Below are positions 33,121 through 41,225 of a DNA stretch of 64,000 nt, one piece after another. The DNA lies in contig CALWLW010000021.1 in NCBI GenBank assembly GCA_944381625.1, positions 1-64,000 on the forward strand. Reading direction: 5' to 3'. Source of the stretch: an uncultured Lachnoclostridium sp. (GTDB lineage Bacteria; Bacillota; Clostridia; Lachnospirales; Lachnospiraceae). The notes beneath the pieces were generated by a model that saw nothing but the letters and a program-made list of their open reading frames with translations, did no database searches and had not been told where the DNA came from. Every line of letters starts with the position of its first letter. The first letter of the stretch is position 1. The translations under genes were made by a program, and so were the position numbers.

Positions 33121-34967
33121 TATGATTCCCTCCTCGCCTCCGCCAGCATCTGAAACGGCTCCGCCGTCAGGATACGTCCCGCATTGGCCGTCATAATCCC
33201 CATGCCTGCCAGCGTCAATACTCCCGCGCAGACAACGGACACCGCCGCCTTCCTGCCGGGCGTATCTGTCTCCAGATCCTCCTCCATGCCGCCACTTCCC
33301 AAGGCGTTCCCATTGCTGTAGGTCAAATCGTACGCCTCATTTTCAAAGTGTTCGGCGGATATGTTCTGCGCCAGGACATAGCCAAGCACTCCTCCGGCGG
33401 CATTTCCAACAATCAGCATCAGATAGATTCCTGCCATCAAAGAAAGCATGCTTTTCCTCTTTGACAGGCCCAGGCATCTTTCCACCGCCGTTTTTTTCTT
33501 CTGGCTTGACACAAACAGATGATTTATCAGAAAGATCAGCGCCAGTCCCATACCCCCGCCGCTCAAGACAAGGATCAGTGACACAGACCGCATATTCTCC
33601 ATCCCGGCCTGCAGCTGGGAATAGCCCCTGTCATAAAACGTGATATCCAGATCCGTGATCCCCAGCTTCTCCCACTCCCTCATATAATCCTCAATCGTCC
33701 CATTGGGGATCTGGAAGGAAGTGGTCTGGTGGTTCATCGGTCCATAGCTTACTATATTGCACTGGTCCTGGTGTTCTATGGAGTTCATGGGGACAATCAT
33801 CTCGTTTCCGCCCATCCCCGAAGTCCCGGGACTCATGGTATAAATCCCCACGATCTTATATTCTGCCTCCTCAAATACAGAGACAACCTCCCCTTCTGCA
33901 TCTAGGGGCAAAAAATCGTAACTTCCGCCGCCGCTATAATTAAAGTTCATTTCTGCTGCATATTTGGCATTTGTATAACATAACCGGACGGTTACATCGT
34001 CTCCGATTCCCAGACCATTGTTCTCTGCAAACACATCTGAAACCAGGCATTCCCTGTTCCCCGCAGCATAGGACTCCTGTGAAATATCTTCTCCATCCAT
34101 TATGTAGGCGTCCCCATCGTAAAACGGCTGCAAAAGCTCTGTACAGTTCGTCCCCGTGACAGGAAATATTTTCCCCAGCAGATCTGCCGCCCTGCCCATG
34201 CTCAGGTATCTTTTCCCGATCTTAGTTTCGTAAAATCCCGGCGTCGCTTCGTAATAAGCCTGCAGATCCTTCAGCGGGTCTTCCATCAGGGTTCCGTCCG
34301 AATTGTACTGTGCCGTTACAGGAGCAAGCGGACTGTATTCCGGCTCACGGCCATTGTCCTGCGGATTGATATTGCTTCCATGTGCCCAGTTTCCTATGGA
34401 AATAAGTGCGGTATATGTCCTGTCCGCATACAGCGGCTCCGGGTTTTCATTTTCATGGTCGCAGAAGAAGACCCTTGTCCCCTGCATGGCTTCAAGGCCG
34501 CCGATGACTTTCTTGATCTCTATTTTTACCGATTCATCAGGCAGACAGTCTTCCACCGGAGAAAATTCCACTACCGTTGCCGCTGAACTAAAATTTCCTC
34601 CTGCCAAGGTATAATCGGGCGCATAAGATGCGTAGTAGCTTCTCTTTTCCGGTTCCTGTATATATTCCGCGCCTTCAAAATCCAGCACGGACACCGGATA
34701 AATCTGCGCATATTCCGGGGACTGGCGTATCTCATAATCCTTGATTTCCGCGTTCCATACCGTGCGCTGTGCAACGGAAGACGCTTTCTGTTCCACCGTC
34801 CCAATGGTCATGAACAGTTCTTCCAGATTTCTCCGGCTGTTCTGGTTCCGCACCCACAGATTGGCGCCCACTGCCAGCAGGGTACACGCCAATGTGATCA
34901 GTCCCAAAAAACTCATGGTTTTCAAAGGGGTACGGGACAACTGCTTCAGGCTATTTTTTACAATCAT
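33120..34967 (-). CDS. FtsX-like ABC transporter permease (large)
   Basis: 615 aa. N-terminal membrane helix (about 18-38), a large extracytoplasmic domain of about 420 residues, then three helices at about 470-600, the layout of MacB/FtsX-type permeases. The sequence ends in a cytoplasmic tail. Such proteins act as mechanotransmitters for peptide, toxin or lipoprotein export, or in peptide-resistance modules. Last gene of a permease-ATPase-permease operon, overlapping the ATPase gene by 17 bp. Confidence 0.85.
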   Translation of the reverse strand: MIVKNSLKQLSRTPLKTMSFLGLITLACTLLAVGANLWVRNQNSRRNLEELFMTIGTVEQKASSVAQRTVWNAEIKDYEIRQSPEYAQIYPVSVLDFEGAEYIQEPEKRSYYASYAPDYTLAGGNFSSAATVVEFSPVEDCLPDESVKIEIKKVIGGLEAMQGTRVFFCDHENENPEPLYADRTYTALISIGNWAHGSNINPQDNGREPEYSPLAPVTAQYNSDGTLMEDPLKDLQAYYEATPGFYETKIGKRYLSMGRAADLLGKIFPVTGTNCTELLQPFYDGDAYIMDGEDISQESYAAGNRECLVSDVFAENNGLGIGDDVTVRLCYTNAKYAAEMNFNYSGGGSYDFLPLDAEGEVVSVFEEAEYKIVGIYTMSPGTSGMGGNEMIVPMNSIEHQDQCNIVSYGPMNHQTTSFQIPNGTIEDYMREWEKLGITDLDITFYDRGYSQLQAGMENMRSVSLILVLSGGGMGLALIFLINHLFVSSQKKKTAVERCLGLSKRKSMLSLMAGIYLMLIVGNAAGGVLGYVLAQNISAEHFENEAYDLTYSNGNALGSGGMEEDLETDTPGRKAAVSVVCAGVLTLAGMGIMTANAGRILTAEPFQMLAEARRES

Positions 34968-35631
34968 TTCTCACCTCGGACAATTCCCCGTCAGACATCT
35001 TCAGCACCGCGTCCGCCGCCTCTGCCACGGTATCATTGTGGGTGACGACGATCACCACAAACCCGTCTTCATGCGCCAGCCCTTTCAACAGTTCTATGAT
35101 AACCTCTTCATTCTCGCTGTCCAGGTTCCCTGTGGGCTCGTCTGCAAGGATGATCCGGCCCCCTGCGGCCACAGCCCTGGCCACCGCTGCCCGCTGCTGT
35201 TCTCCGCCGCTGAGCATATGGGGAAATTTACGCCAGGTGTCTTCCTTCAATCCCACCTTTTCCAGCAGCGACGCCGCTCTCTCCTTTGCCTGATTCCCCG
35301 GAAGTTTCTGTATCTCCATGGGAAACGTCACATTTTCCATCACGGTCAGCAGCGGAAACAGATGAAACGCCTGATAGATCATGGACGCTTTCTTCATGCG
35401 GTAGACATCCCTGTTGATGCTGCGGATGTCTTCCCCGTCAACACAGATCGTCCCCGACGTGGGCAGATCCAGCCCCGCCAGCAGGGACAGCAGCGTGCTC
35501 TTTCCGCTTCCCGATCTGCCTGTGATCGCATACATTACTCCAGGTTCAAAGGAATAGGTGGCATTTTTTACCGCCTTCATAGTCTGATATTTGGACTGAT
35601 AAGTATAGCTCACATTTTCTATCTTTATCAT
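34951..35631 (-). CDS. ABC transporter ATP-binding protein (MacB/LolD type)
   Basis: 226 aa, a full ATPase domain: Walker A GRSGSGKST, signature LSGGEQQR, Walker B ILADEPTGNLD, His switch VTHND. The MacB/LolD/BceA type pairs with FtsX-like permeases, which flank it. Lies 3 bp after the upstream permease and overlaps the downstream one. Confidence 0.95.
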   Translation of the reverse strand: MIKIENVSYTYQSKYQTMKAVKNATYSFEPGVMYAITGRSGSGKSTLLSLLAGLDLPTSGTICVDGEDIRSINRDVYRMKKASMIYQAFHLFPLLTVMENVTFPMEIQKLPGNQAKERAASLLEKVGLKEDTWRKFPHMLSGGEQQRAAVARAVAAGGRIILADEPTGNLDSENEEVIIELLKGLAHEDGFVVIVVTHNDTVAEAADAVLKMSDGELSEVRNDCKK

Positions 35632-35634
35632 TTC

Positions 35635-36837
35635 CTATTCCTCCCCCAATAATATTTGTATGGAGGTTTTATGCACCATCCAGCACATCGTCCCCAGGAC
35701 GCCCGCCATATATGCCAGAAAAACGACGCCGCAGGTGGCAAGAACTGTATGGAGCTCCCCAAACATCAGGCTTATGCCTCCTCCCGCCAGGAGACCCGGC
35801 AGGGTCAAAAGCATCTGTTCGCCCCACATGACGGCCGCACATCGCGCCGCGCTCACGCCCAAAGCCCTCATCAGTGTTATTTCTTTTTTCCTGCTGATGG
35901 TCAAAAGAAAACTGGCCGCACCCCCGATCAGAACCAGGAAGATGCAGATGGGTGGAAAGAAGGCTTCCATCACAGCCACCGTCTCTTCCAGATTCTCTGC
36001 GGAGGAAATAAAAATGGTATCCCTCATGGTCAGGGCAATTCCTTTATAGGAATCCCCTGCGTCCGGAGCCTTCTCCAAAAAACCCAGCTCCCGCATATAA
36101 TCCTTGAACGCATTCATCTGGAACGGGTCCGCCATATAAAACGATGCGGAATCCATGGAGCAGGGAATCCCCTGGCTCTCAAAACATGCCTGGACAGTCT
36201 TTAAAGGCAGGAGGATATCCGTAACGTTCTGACCGTCCGCCGAGAATACCGGTTCCATCTGAGCGGCAATCTCCACGTCTATCAGCGTCAGGGGACGGCA
36301 TAAGATACCCTCTCTGTCGTCGTATATGTAATAATACAGGTTCAGCTGGATCGTGTCCCCGATCTTCCATCCCCTTTCTTTCATCAGGGAACTGCTCACA
36401 ATGCACTTCTCATCAGAAGAACGGAAGAACGCTTCCTGTTCCCCGGCGGACAGCGCGATATCCTCCGCGCCCAGTCCGGGGATTGCCTCCACGCGGTTTG
36501 CGCCGGTTATAAACAGATTCAGGTTGGCTTTCCAGTCTTCCAGTTCAAACGCCCCGATGCCGCCCATCATCCGGATGGTATAGGCCCCGTCCTTTATGCA
36601 GCCGGAATCTTCCATCTTCCGGATCAGGCTCTCCTCGATCACAAGGCCCGATGCCCTTGTACCGTTCAGGTTGGTGATCTGGCAGTATACCGGGACCGCA
36701 TCCGGAAGCGCCTGGAGCTGGCTCATGTTCACGGCTATATTCCCAATATACGCATTCAGAACCACCGTCAGGAGCATGACGAGGAGGATGGTGATCGTGC
36801 TTTTCTTTTTGGACCGGGAAATGTTCCGAATCATCAT
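35635..36837 (-). CDS. FtsX-like ABC transporter permease (small)
   Basis: 400 aa. One N-terminal helix (about 16-35), an extracytoplasmic domain, then three helices at about 290-390 with an FtsX core RKKEITLMRALGVSAARCAA. First gene of the operon. ATG 36837 (GGGGGAA upstream) is chosen over the in-frame TTG six codons earlier. Two different permeases with one ATPase suggest a heteromeric transporter. No histidine kinase or response regulator accompanies it. Confidence 0.85.
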   Translation of the reverse strand: MMIRNISRSKKKSTITILLVMLLTVVLNAYIGNIAVNMSQLQALPDAVPVYCQITNLNGTRASGLVIEESLIRKMEDSGCIKDGAYTIRMMGGIGAFELEDWKANLNLFITGANRVEAIPGLGAEDIALSAGEQEAFFRSSDEKCIVSSSLMKERGWKIGDTIQLNLYYYIYDDREGILCRPLTLIDVEIAAQMEPVFSADGQNVTDILLPLKTVQACFESQGIPCSMDSASFYMADPFQMNAFKDYMRELGFLEKAPDAGDSYKGIALTMRDTIFISSAENLEETVAVMEAFFPPICIFLVLIGGAASFLLTISRKKEITLMRALGVSAARCAAVMWGEQMLLTLPGLLAGGGISLMFGELHTVLATCGVVFLAYMAGVLGTMCWMVHKTSIQILLGEE

Positions 36838-36971
36838 GCCTGTGTTCCCCCACAAAAGATTTTGAGAAAATATTATTCATTTTCTCCTAAGTATTCAACA
36901 TTTTTTCATAATTTTGCTATTTTATAAAAAATAAAAAGCACAAATCAATACGACTTATTTTCTAAGATATC

Positions 36972-37082
36972 CTATGGTTCCAGAAATATTTTCATTGATT
37001 TCAAGCTTGCATAAACCGAAAAACAGGAAATTAACAGTGATAAAATTACCAGGGCTACAACCTTTGATCTTGATTTTAACAT
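36972..37082 (-). CDS. small hydrophobic peptide, 36 aa
   Basis: MLKSRSKVVALVILSLLISC begins the product: a basic start, one hydrophobic segment with a Cys after LLIS, then a short tail. It could be a membrane peptide or a secreted or lipid-modified one. A full AGGAGG lies five bases before the ATG and overlaps the stop codon of the upstream small gene, so translation is coupled. No homologue is recognised. The ABC/FtsX operon starts 134 bp downstream on the same strand. Confidence 0.55.
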   Translation of the reverse strand: MLKSRSKVVALVILSLLISCFSVYASLKSMKIFLEP

Positions 37083-37091
37083 ATTTGCCTC

Positions 37092-37442
37092 CTAAAAAAT
37101 AAAAATAGGTTCAATTAGTGGAGGCGCCATCAAATGTGTGCTTTCAAAATATAATATCCACACTTTATCTCCCAGTTGACATTCCGTTCCAAATTTATTG
37201 TTTATTTCGTCCAAATTATTTTGAATAAATAAGTATTTGTAATCATTACTTCCAGTTTTGTATTTGAAACATATACCATCCCATTGAACATTTGTATCAA
37301 CATTTTCAGACAGTTCCCCCCTTTTTAATCGTATATACTTATTAGGTATACTCCCTAAATAAAGAAAGATGAGAGAACAAGCCGTAATAAAAATGATTAT
37401 ATTGACAATAATGATATAAACAATATTTTTTTGTTTTTTCAT
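37092..37442 (-). CDS. small membrane-anchored protein of unknown function
   Basis: 116 aa. A single N-terminal helix (residues 7-30) anchors or exports an AT-rich-coded domain with KRGELSENVDTNVQWDGICF and YKYLFIQNNLDEINNKFG. No family recognised. GAGGT precedes the ATG. It forms a two-gene unit with the 36-aa peptide. Base composition is much lower in G+C than most of the window, suggesting acquisition. Confidence 0.6.
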   Translation of the reverse strand: MKKQKNIVYIIIVNIIIFITACSLIFLYLGSIPNKYIRLKRGELSENVDTNVQWDGICFKYKTGSNDYKYLFIQNNLDEINNKFGTECQLGDKVWILYFESTHLMAPPLIEPIFIF

Positions 37443-37924
37443 TTTTGTACCTCAAAGCAAAAGTGCATTATACTATCCCCTTTCCCTTAGTTGAAACTAT
37501 AATATCAAAAATACAATTTGTCAATAAATCATTATTTATTCATTAATAAAATATAAAATAAATTTTAAATTGTAATTACAAAGAATAAGTTTATACTTTT
37601 GATTTTAAAACTGTTTCAACATCCGGATTCTTTCAGATTCCACTTCACGGCGGACATCCTTGTCCCCAGCTATATCCTTCCCATTACTGGATGGATTTGG
37701 GACTTGCACCCTAAACAAATATGCGGCACCATGCGCACCACAAAAAACACTCTAGAGCTGTGGCTACTAGGATGTTTTTAACGTGGTAGCTATATTATTG
37801 TGCTGTCACTTAAGATATTCTATGTTCAGCAACATTTCAATGGTTTCGCCGGTCATATTAGCTTTCAATTCACTATTGTGGACTCCTTCCCAGATGATTT
37901 TTGTGCAGATTCTTTGCAATATTA
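37443..37924. other. AT-rich decayed intergenic region
   Basis: No intact gene. It holds a group II intron fragment (37621-37738) and, on the minus strand near 37806-37915, a short open tail reading about ANMTGETIEMLLNIEYLK then stop, of unknown origin. The rest (37443-37620) is very AT-rich and shows nothing recognisable. Confidence 0.6.
37621..37738 (-). mobile_element. group II intron 5' fragment (domain I remnant)
   Basis: On the minus strand the segment begins GTGCGC like a group II intron 5' end and continues with stretches I recognise from Clostridia introns: TTTAGGGTGCAAGTCCC, CCAGTAATGGGAAGGATATA, AGGATGTCCGCCGTGAAGTG and GAATCTGAAAGAATCCGG. It breaks off after about 118 bp into AT-rich DNA; no maturase gene follows. 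Recognition is from memory of such introns, not a model search. Confidence 0.6.
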
Positions 37925-38543
37925 TTAAAGTTTTTTCAAAAGTATATCTTTGTCCGTTTCAGAACCCCCCATGGCAGTCAATGCCTGCTCTGCCGTCCAG
38001 TCTAAATTTTTCATCAGGTTGCGAAGCGTTTTAGCAGTTCTTCAATAGCGGCTTCTTTTCTCATTTCCTCCATAGCGCGGCACATAGTTTCTACTCCTTT
38101 CACATCTTCTTTAAAATAGCGTACTCGGTCAGCTAAGATTTTACATAGATGATGTGTGATTCGTCCCCAAACATTATACCTGTTTCTTTCACTGTCCGGT
38201 CAATGTGATAAATGGGTAATCCTGCTTTCAGTACATCATTCTCTGTAATAAAAATAACATAGGTCTCTGCAAGTTTCTCATAATCATCTCCCGGCTCTGT
38301 AACATTTGCATCCAACAGACTGCTGTTATATCTGGCTCTCTTAATACTTGCTCCCTTATCACTTCTTTGAATTTCAATATTATATACCCGTCCATGTTCG
38401 TCTATCGCTATGATATCCAGACGAACCGAGCGTCCCTGTAAGTTCTTTACATCATACTGTACGTGTACTTTTTGGACACTAAGCCCTTTTTTATTCAGAA
38501 TAATCCGCAATAAAAACTCTGATTTTTCTGTTGTTTTTATCAT
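37925..38543 (-). pseudogene. broken PD-(D/E)XK nuclease family (Rpn/transposase-like) gene
   Basis: The open part (38133-38543) reads KNLQGRSVRLDIIAIDEHGR, EIQRSDKGASIKRARYNSSL and AETYVIFITENDVLKAGLPI, the core of the family that includes Rpn recombination-promoting nucleases. A stop follows HIIYVKS. Beyond it, in two other frames, the family C-terminus continues: ILADRVRYFKEDVKGVETMC and then LMKNLDWTAEQALTAMGGSE ending at 37925. So there is an internal deletion, at least two frameshifts, and the N-terminus is also absent. Confidence 0.85.
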
Positions 38544-38622
38544 ATCATATGGAATGTTCCTTTACAATCGGCACTCTTTCTGCTTCCTTATAACGGCAAA
38601 AATCGTTGCTGTTCACGGGTCA

Positions 38623-38747
38623 GCCGCAAACACCTGCTGTTTGCGGCGTGAGAACATGATTCAAGTGTGAGCGGGCTCCTTTTGCGGAGCAAAACCTCCA
38701 ATGAGCCCGCGAAAGTTACTGCTTACGGGGAACCCGTAAACAGTAAC
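38623..38747. other. run of three hairpins
   Basis: GCCGCAAACA/TGTTTGCGGC (38623-38647), GCGGGCTC/GAGCCCGC (38671-38710) and GTTACTG...CAGTAAC with inner ACGGG/CCCGT (38715-38747), followed by the rubrerythrin terminator. No gene fits this 280 bp gap. Confidence 0.6.
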
Positions 38748-38750
38748 AAA

Positions 38751-38797
38751 ATCCCCGCAGGGACCAACAGCCTTTCAGCCCTGGCCCCTGCGGGGAT
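38751..38797 (-). terminator. terminator of the rubrerythrin operon
   Basis: Twelve-base-pair stem ATCCCCGCAGGG/CCCTGCGGGGAT, followed by TTTTG on the minus strand, 27 bp after the rubrerythrin stop. Confidence 0.8.
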
Positions 38798-38823
38798 ACT
38801 GCCCGTTATTACCGGGTTCTTTT

Positions 38824-39357
38824 TTAGTAGTTCTCTGCCTTCACTTCAAAATATGCCTGCGGATGCGCGCACACCGGACATACCTGCGGCGCTTCTTTTC
38901 CAATGTGGATGTGTCCGCAGTTGCCGCATTTCCAGATGGTGTCGCCGTCTTTGGAGAATACCAGACCCTTTTCCACATTCTCCAGAAGCTTCAGATACCT
39001 CTCCTCATGCTCCTTCTCGATGGCCGCCACGCCTTCGAACAGCTCCGCGATATGGTCGAAGCCTTCCTCTCTCGCTTCTTTTGCGAAGGTTGCGTACATA
39101 TCGGTCCACTCGTAGTTCTCGCCTGCCGCGGCGTCTTTTAAGTTCTCTTCCGTAGTTCCGATGCCGTGGATCAGCTTGAACCACATTTTTGCGTGCTCCT
39201 TCTCATTGGCGGCCGTCTCCTCGAAGAGATTGGCAATCTGCACATATCCTTCTTTTCTGGCCTTGGAAGCATAGTAAGTATACTTGTTCCGCGCCTGGGA
39301 TTCCCCCGCAAACGCCGCCATCAGGTTTGTTTCTGTCTTTGATCCTTTCAGTTCCAT
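38824..39357 (-). CDS. rbr: rubrerythrin
   Basis: 177 aa. N-terminal ferritin-like diiron domain with the EXXH pairs NEKEHAKMW and IEKEHEERY, and a C-terminal rubredoxin domain with [10 protein letters not shown] and CPVCAHP (two CxxC). It reduces hydrogen peroxide in anaerobes. AAAGGAG before the ATG. Last gene of a likely operon after the hydroxyacid oxidase, 22 bp away. Confidence 0.97.
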   Translation of the reverse strand: MELKGSKTETNLMAAFAGESQARNKYTYYASKARKEGYVQIANLFEETAANEKEHAKMWFKLIHGIGTTEENLKDAAAGENYEWTDMYATFAKEAREEGFDHIAELFEGVAAIEKEHEERYLKLLENVEKGLVFSKDGDTIWKCGNCGHIHIGKEAPQVCPVCAHPQAYFEVKAENY

Positions 39358-39379
39358 ACTTCTTATATCTCCTTTCTTT

Positions 39380-40399
39380 TTATGGTCTCCGGATCATATC
39401 GCCGGAGATATCGCTTAAGCGGACTGCTCCGCACATAGCCATGGTATCCCTCAGTTCTTCGCCCAGCTTCTCCACAAGGACGCGGACGCCCTCCGCGCCT
39501 CCGCCGTAGACTGCCGGTACGAACGGACGGCACACCAGCACGGCGTCTGCGCCCATGGCCAGGGCCTTAAAGACGTCCACGCCGCTGCGGATTCCTCCGT
39601 CCACCAGGATCTTCATCTGTCCTTTCACCGCATCTGCGATCTCTTCCAGTACCTCCGCCGTAGCCGGGCACAGATCCAGCACCCTTCCCCCGTGATTGGA
39701 TACCACAATCGCCGCCGCTCCCGCTTCCAGAGCCTTTCTGGCTCCACGCACGGTCATGACTCCTTTTACAATAAAGGGAAGGCCCGCAATCTCTGCAATC
39801 TCCCGCAGTTCTTCCACGGTCTTGCTTCCTGCCGGCGGCGTCATGTTCTTCAGGAACGGCAGGCCCGCCGCATCCACATCCATGGCCACCGCGAAGGTGC
39901 CGGACTGTTTCACCAGCTCCATCTTCTCCCGGATCACGTCCAGGTTCCAGGGCTTGACTGTGGGAATGCCGCAGCCGCCTGCCTTCTGGATCGCCTCACA
40001 GGCCGCAACCATCACGCGCGCGTCCGACCCGTCTCCGGTAAACGCCGCAACCCCTGCCGCTTCACAGGCTTCCACCAGGACATTATTATATGTAAAATCA
40101 TTATATTTATCCCCATAATGTAAGTTTACCGCGCCCACCGGGCCTGCAAAAACAGGATAACGGAAGGATTTCCCGAAGAGCTCCAGGGTCGTGTCCGGTT
40201 CTTTGTTCTCACAGAGCGTATCCATGTTTACCCGGATCTCCTGCCACTTCTGGTAATTGCGCATGGCGGTGTCTCCCGTGCCTTTGGCCCCGGGCCCCGG
40301 CATCCTGTTCTTACAGGCGGCTCCGTTGCACACCGGACAGGCCTTGCAGCTCTCCCCGATACAGTTTCTCGCCTCTTTGAGTACTTCCTGATAATTCAT
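39380..40399 (-). CDS. FMN-dependent alpha-hydroxyacid oxidising protein with N-terminal Cys cluster
   Basis: 339 aa. TIM-barrel flavoprotein related to lactate oxidase/dehydrogenase and IDI-2: [17 protein letters not shown] (catalytic Lys), SNHGGRVLD (catalytic His), [20 protein letters not shown] (FMN phosphate). The first 30 residues carry C-x5-C-x2-C-x5-C, a possible iron-sulfur site, a feature of the Clostridia version. Substrate unknown. Located between the TauE/SafE transporter and rubrerythrin on one strand, gaps of 47 and 22 bp. Confidence 0.85.
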   Translation of the reverse strand: MNYQEVLKEARNCIGESCKACPVCNGAACKNRMPGPGAKGTGDTAMRNYQKWQEIRVNMDTLCENKEPDTTLELFGKSFRYPVFAGPVGAVNLHYGDKYNDFTYNNVLVEACEAAGVAAFTGDGSDARVMVAACEAIQKAGGCGIPTVKPWNLDVIREKMELVKQSGTFAVAMDVDAAGLPFLKNMTPPAGSKTVEELREIAEIAGLPFIVKGVMTVRGARKALEAGAAAIVVSNHGGRVLDLCPATAEVLEEIADAVKGQMKILVDGGIRSGVDVFKALAMGADAVLVCRPFVPAVYGGGAEGVRVLVEKLGEELRDTMAMCGAVRLSDISGDMIRRP

Positions 40400-40446
40400 C
40401 TTTTTATACCTCGCTTTCTTTCATCCCCTGCTTATGTCCGGGGCGA

Positions 40447-41211
40447 CTATAAGAATCTCACCGCCATCATCACCACGCCCAGCACAGCCAGCACCGCTCC
40501 GGTAATGCGGTTCAGTGTGGCCGGGCCTGCATGGTTGGCAAACCCTGCCGCCGACCTGGCGAAAAGATAAGTGAACAAAACGCAGAAAAACAGCGCTCCA
40601 AGATCCGGCATGCCGCCGATTACCACATGGGAGACCGCTCCGGTCAGCGCGGTAAACGTCATGATAAACACGCTGGTCCCCACCGCCGTCTTCAGTTCAT
40701 AATGCATGACGCTGGTCAGGATCAGAAGCATCATCATCCCTCCGCCCGCACCGGTAAACCCGCAGATGAAACCGATCACCACACCGCAGACGACAGACTC
40801 CGCAACCCGCCTCCTCAGGCTTTTTTCCCCCATGGATTCCTTTGTCGTCATCACAGGGAATATCAGAAATCGGATTCCCAGCACAAAGGTCATAATCACG
40901 GAAAAGTTCCCCATGGTCTGATCCGGCAGAAGGGAAGCAGTATAACTTCCCACCATGGTAAACAGGAGAACCGATATCATCATCACCAGACCATTTTTGA
41001 TATCCAGGTTTTTATTTTTTCCATAAATCCAGGCAGACGCCGCGGAAGCCAGCACATCGGACGCCAGGGCGATGGCCACCGCTTCGTAAGCGTCGAATCC
41101 CAGGAATGTGATCAGCATGGGCGCGATCACCGCCGCCGCAGACAGCCCCGCCAGGCCCGTACCCACTCCGGCTCCCAATCCCGCCAGGAGATATACAAGC
41201 AATGCCTCCAT
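40447..41211 (-). CDS. TauE/SafE (TSUP) family transporter
   Basis: 254 aa, about eight membrane segments in two repeats. Motifs GVGTGLAGLSAAAVIAPMLI and GFICGFTGAGGGMMMLLILT are the duplicated TSUP signature. The family exports or imports sulfite, sulfoacetate and related anions; substrate here unknown. 14 bp after the three-domain fusion gene. Confidence 0.92.
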   Translation of the reverse strand: MEALLVYLLAGLGAGVGTGLAGLSAAAVIAPMLITFLGFDAYEAVAIALASDVLASAASAWIYGKNKNLDIKNGLVMMISVLLFTMVGSYTASLLPDQTMGNFSVIMTFVLGIRFLIFPVMTTKESMGEKSLRRRVAESVVCGVVIGFICGFTGAGGGMMMLLILTSVMHYELKTAVGTSVFIMTFTALTGAVSHVVIGGMPDLGALFFCVLFTYLFARSAAGFANHAGPATLNRITGAVLAVLGVVMMAVRFL

Positions 41212-41225
41212 CTCTTTTATGCTCC

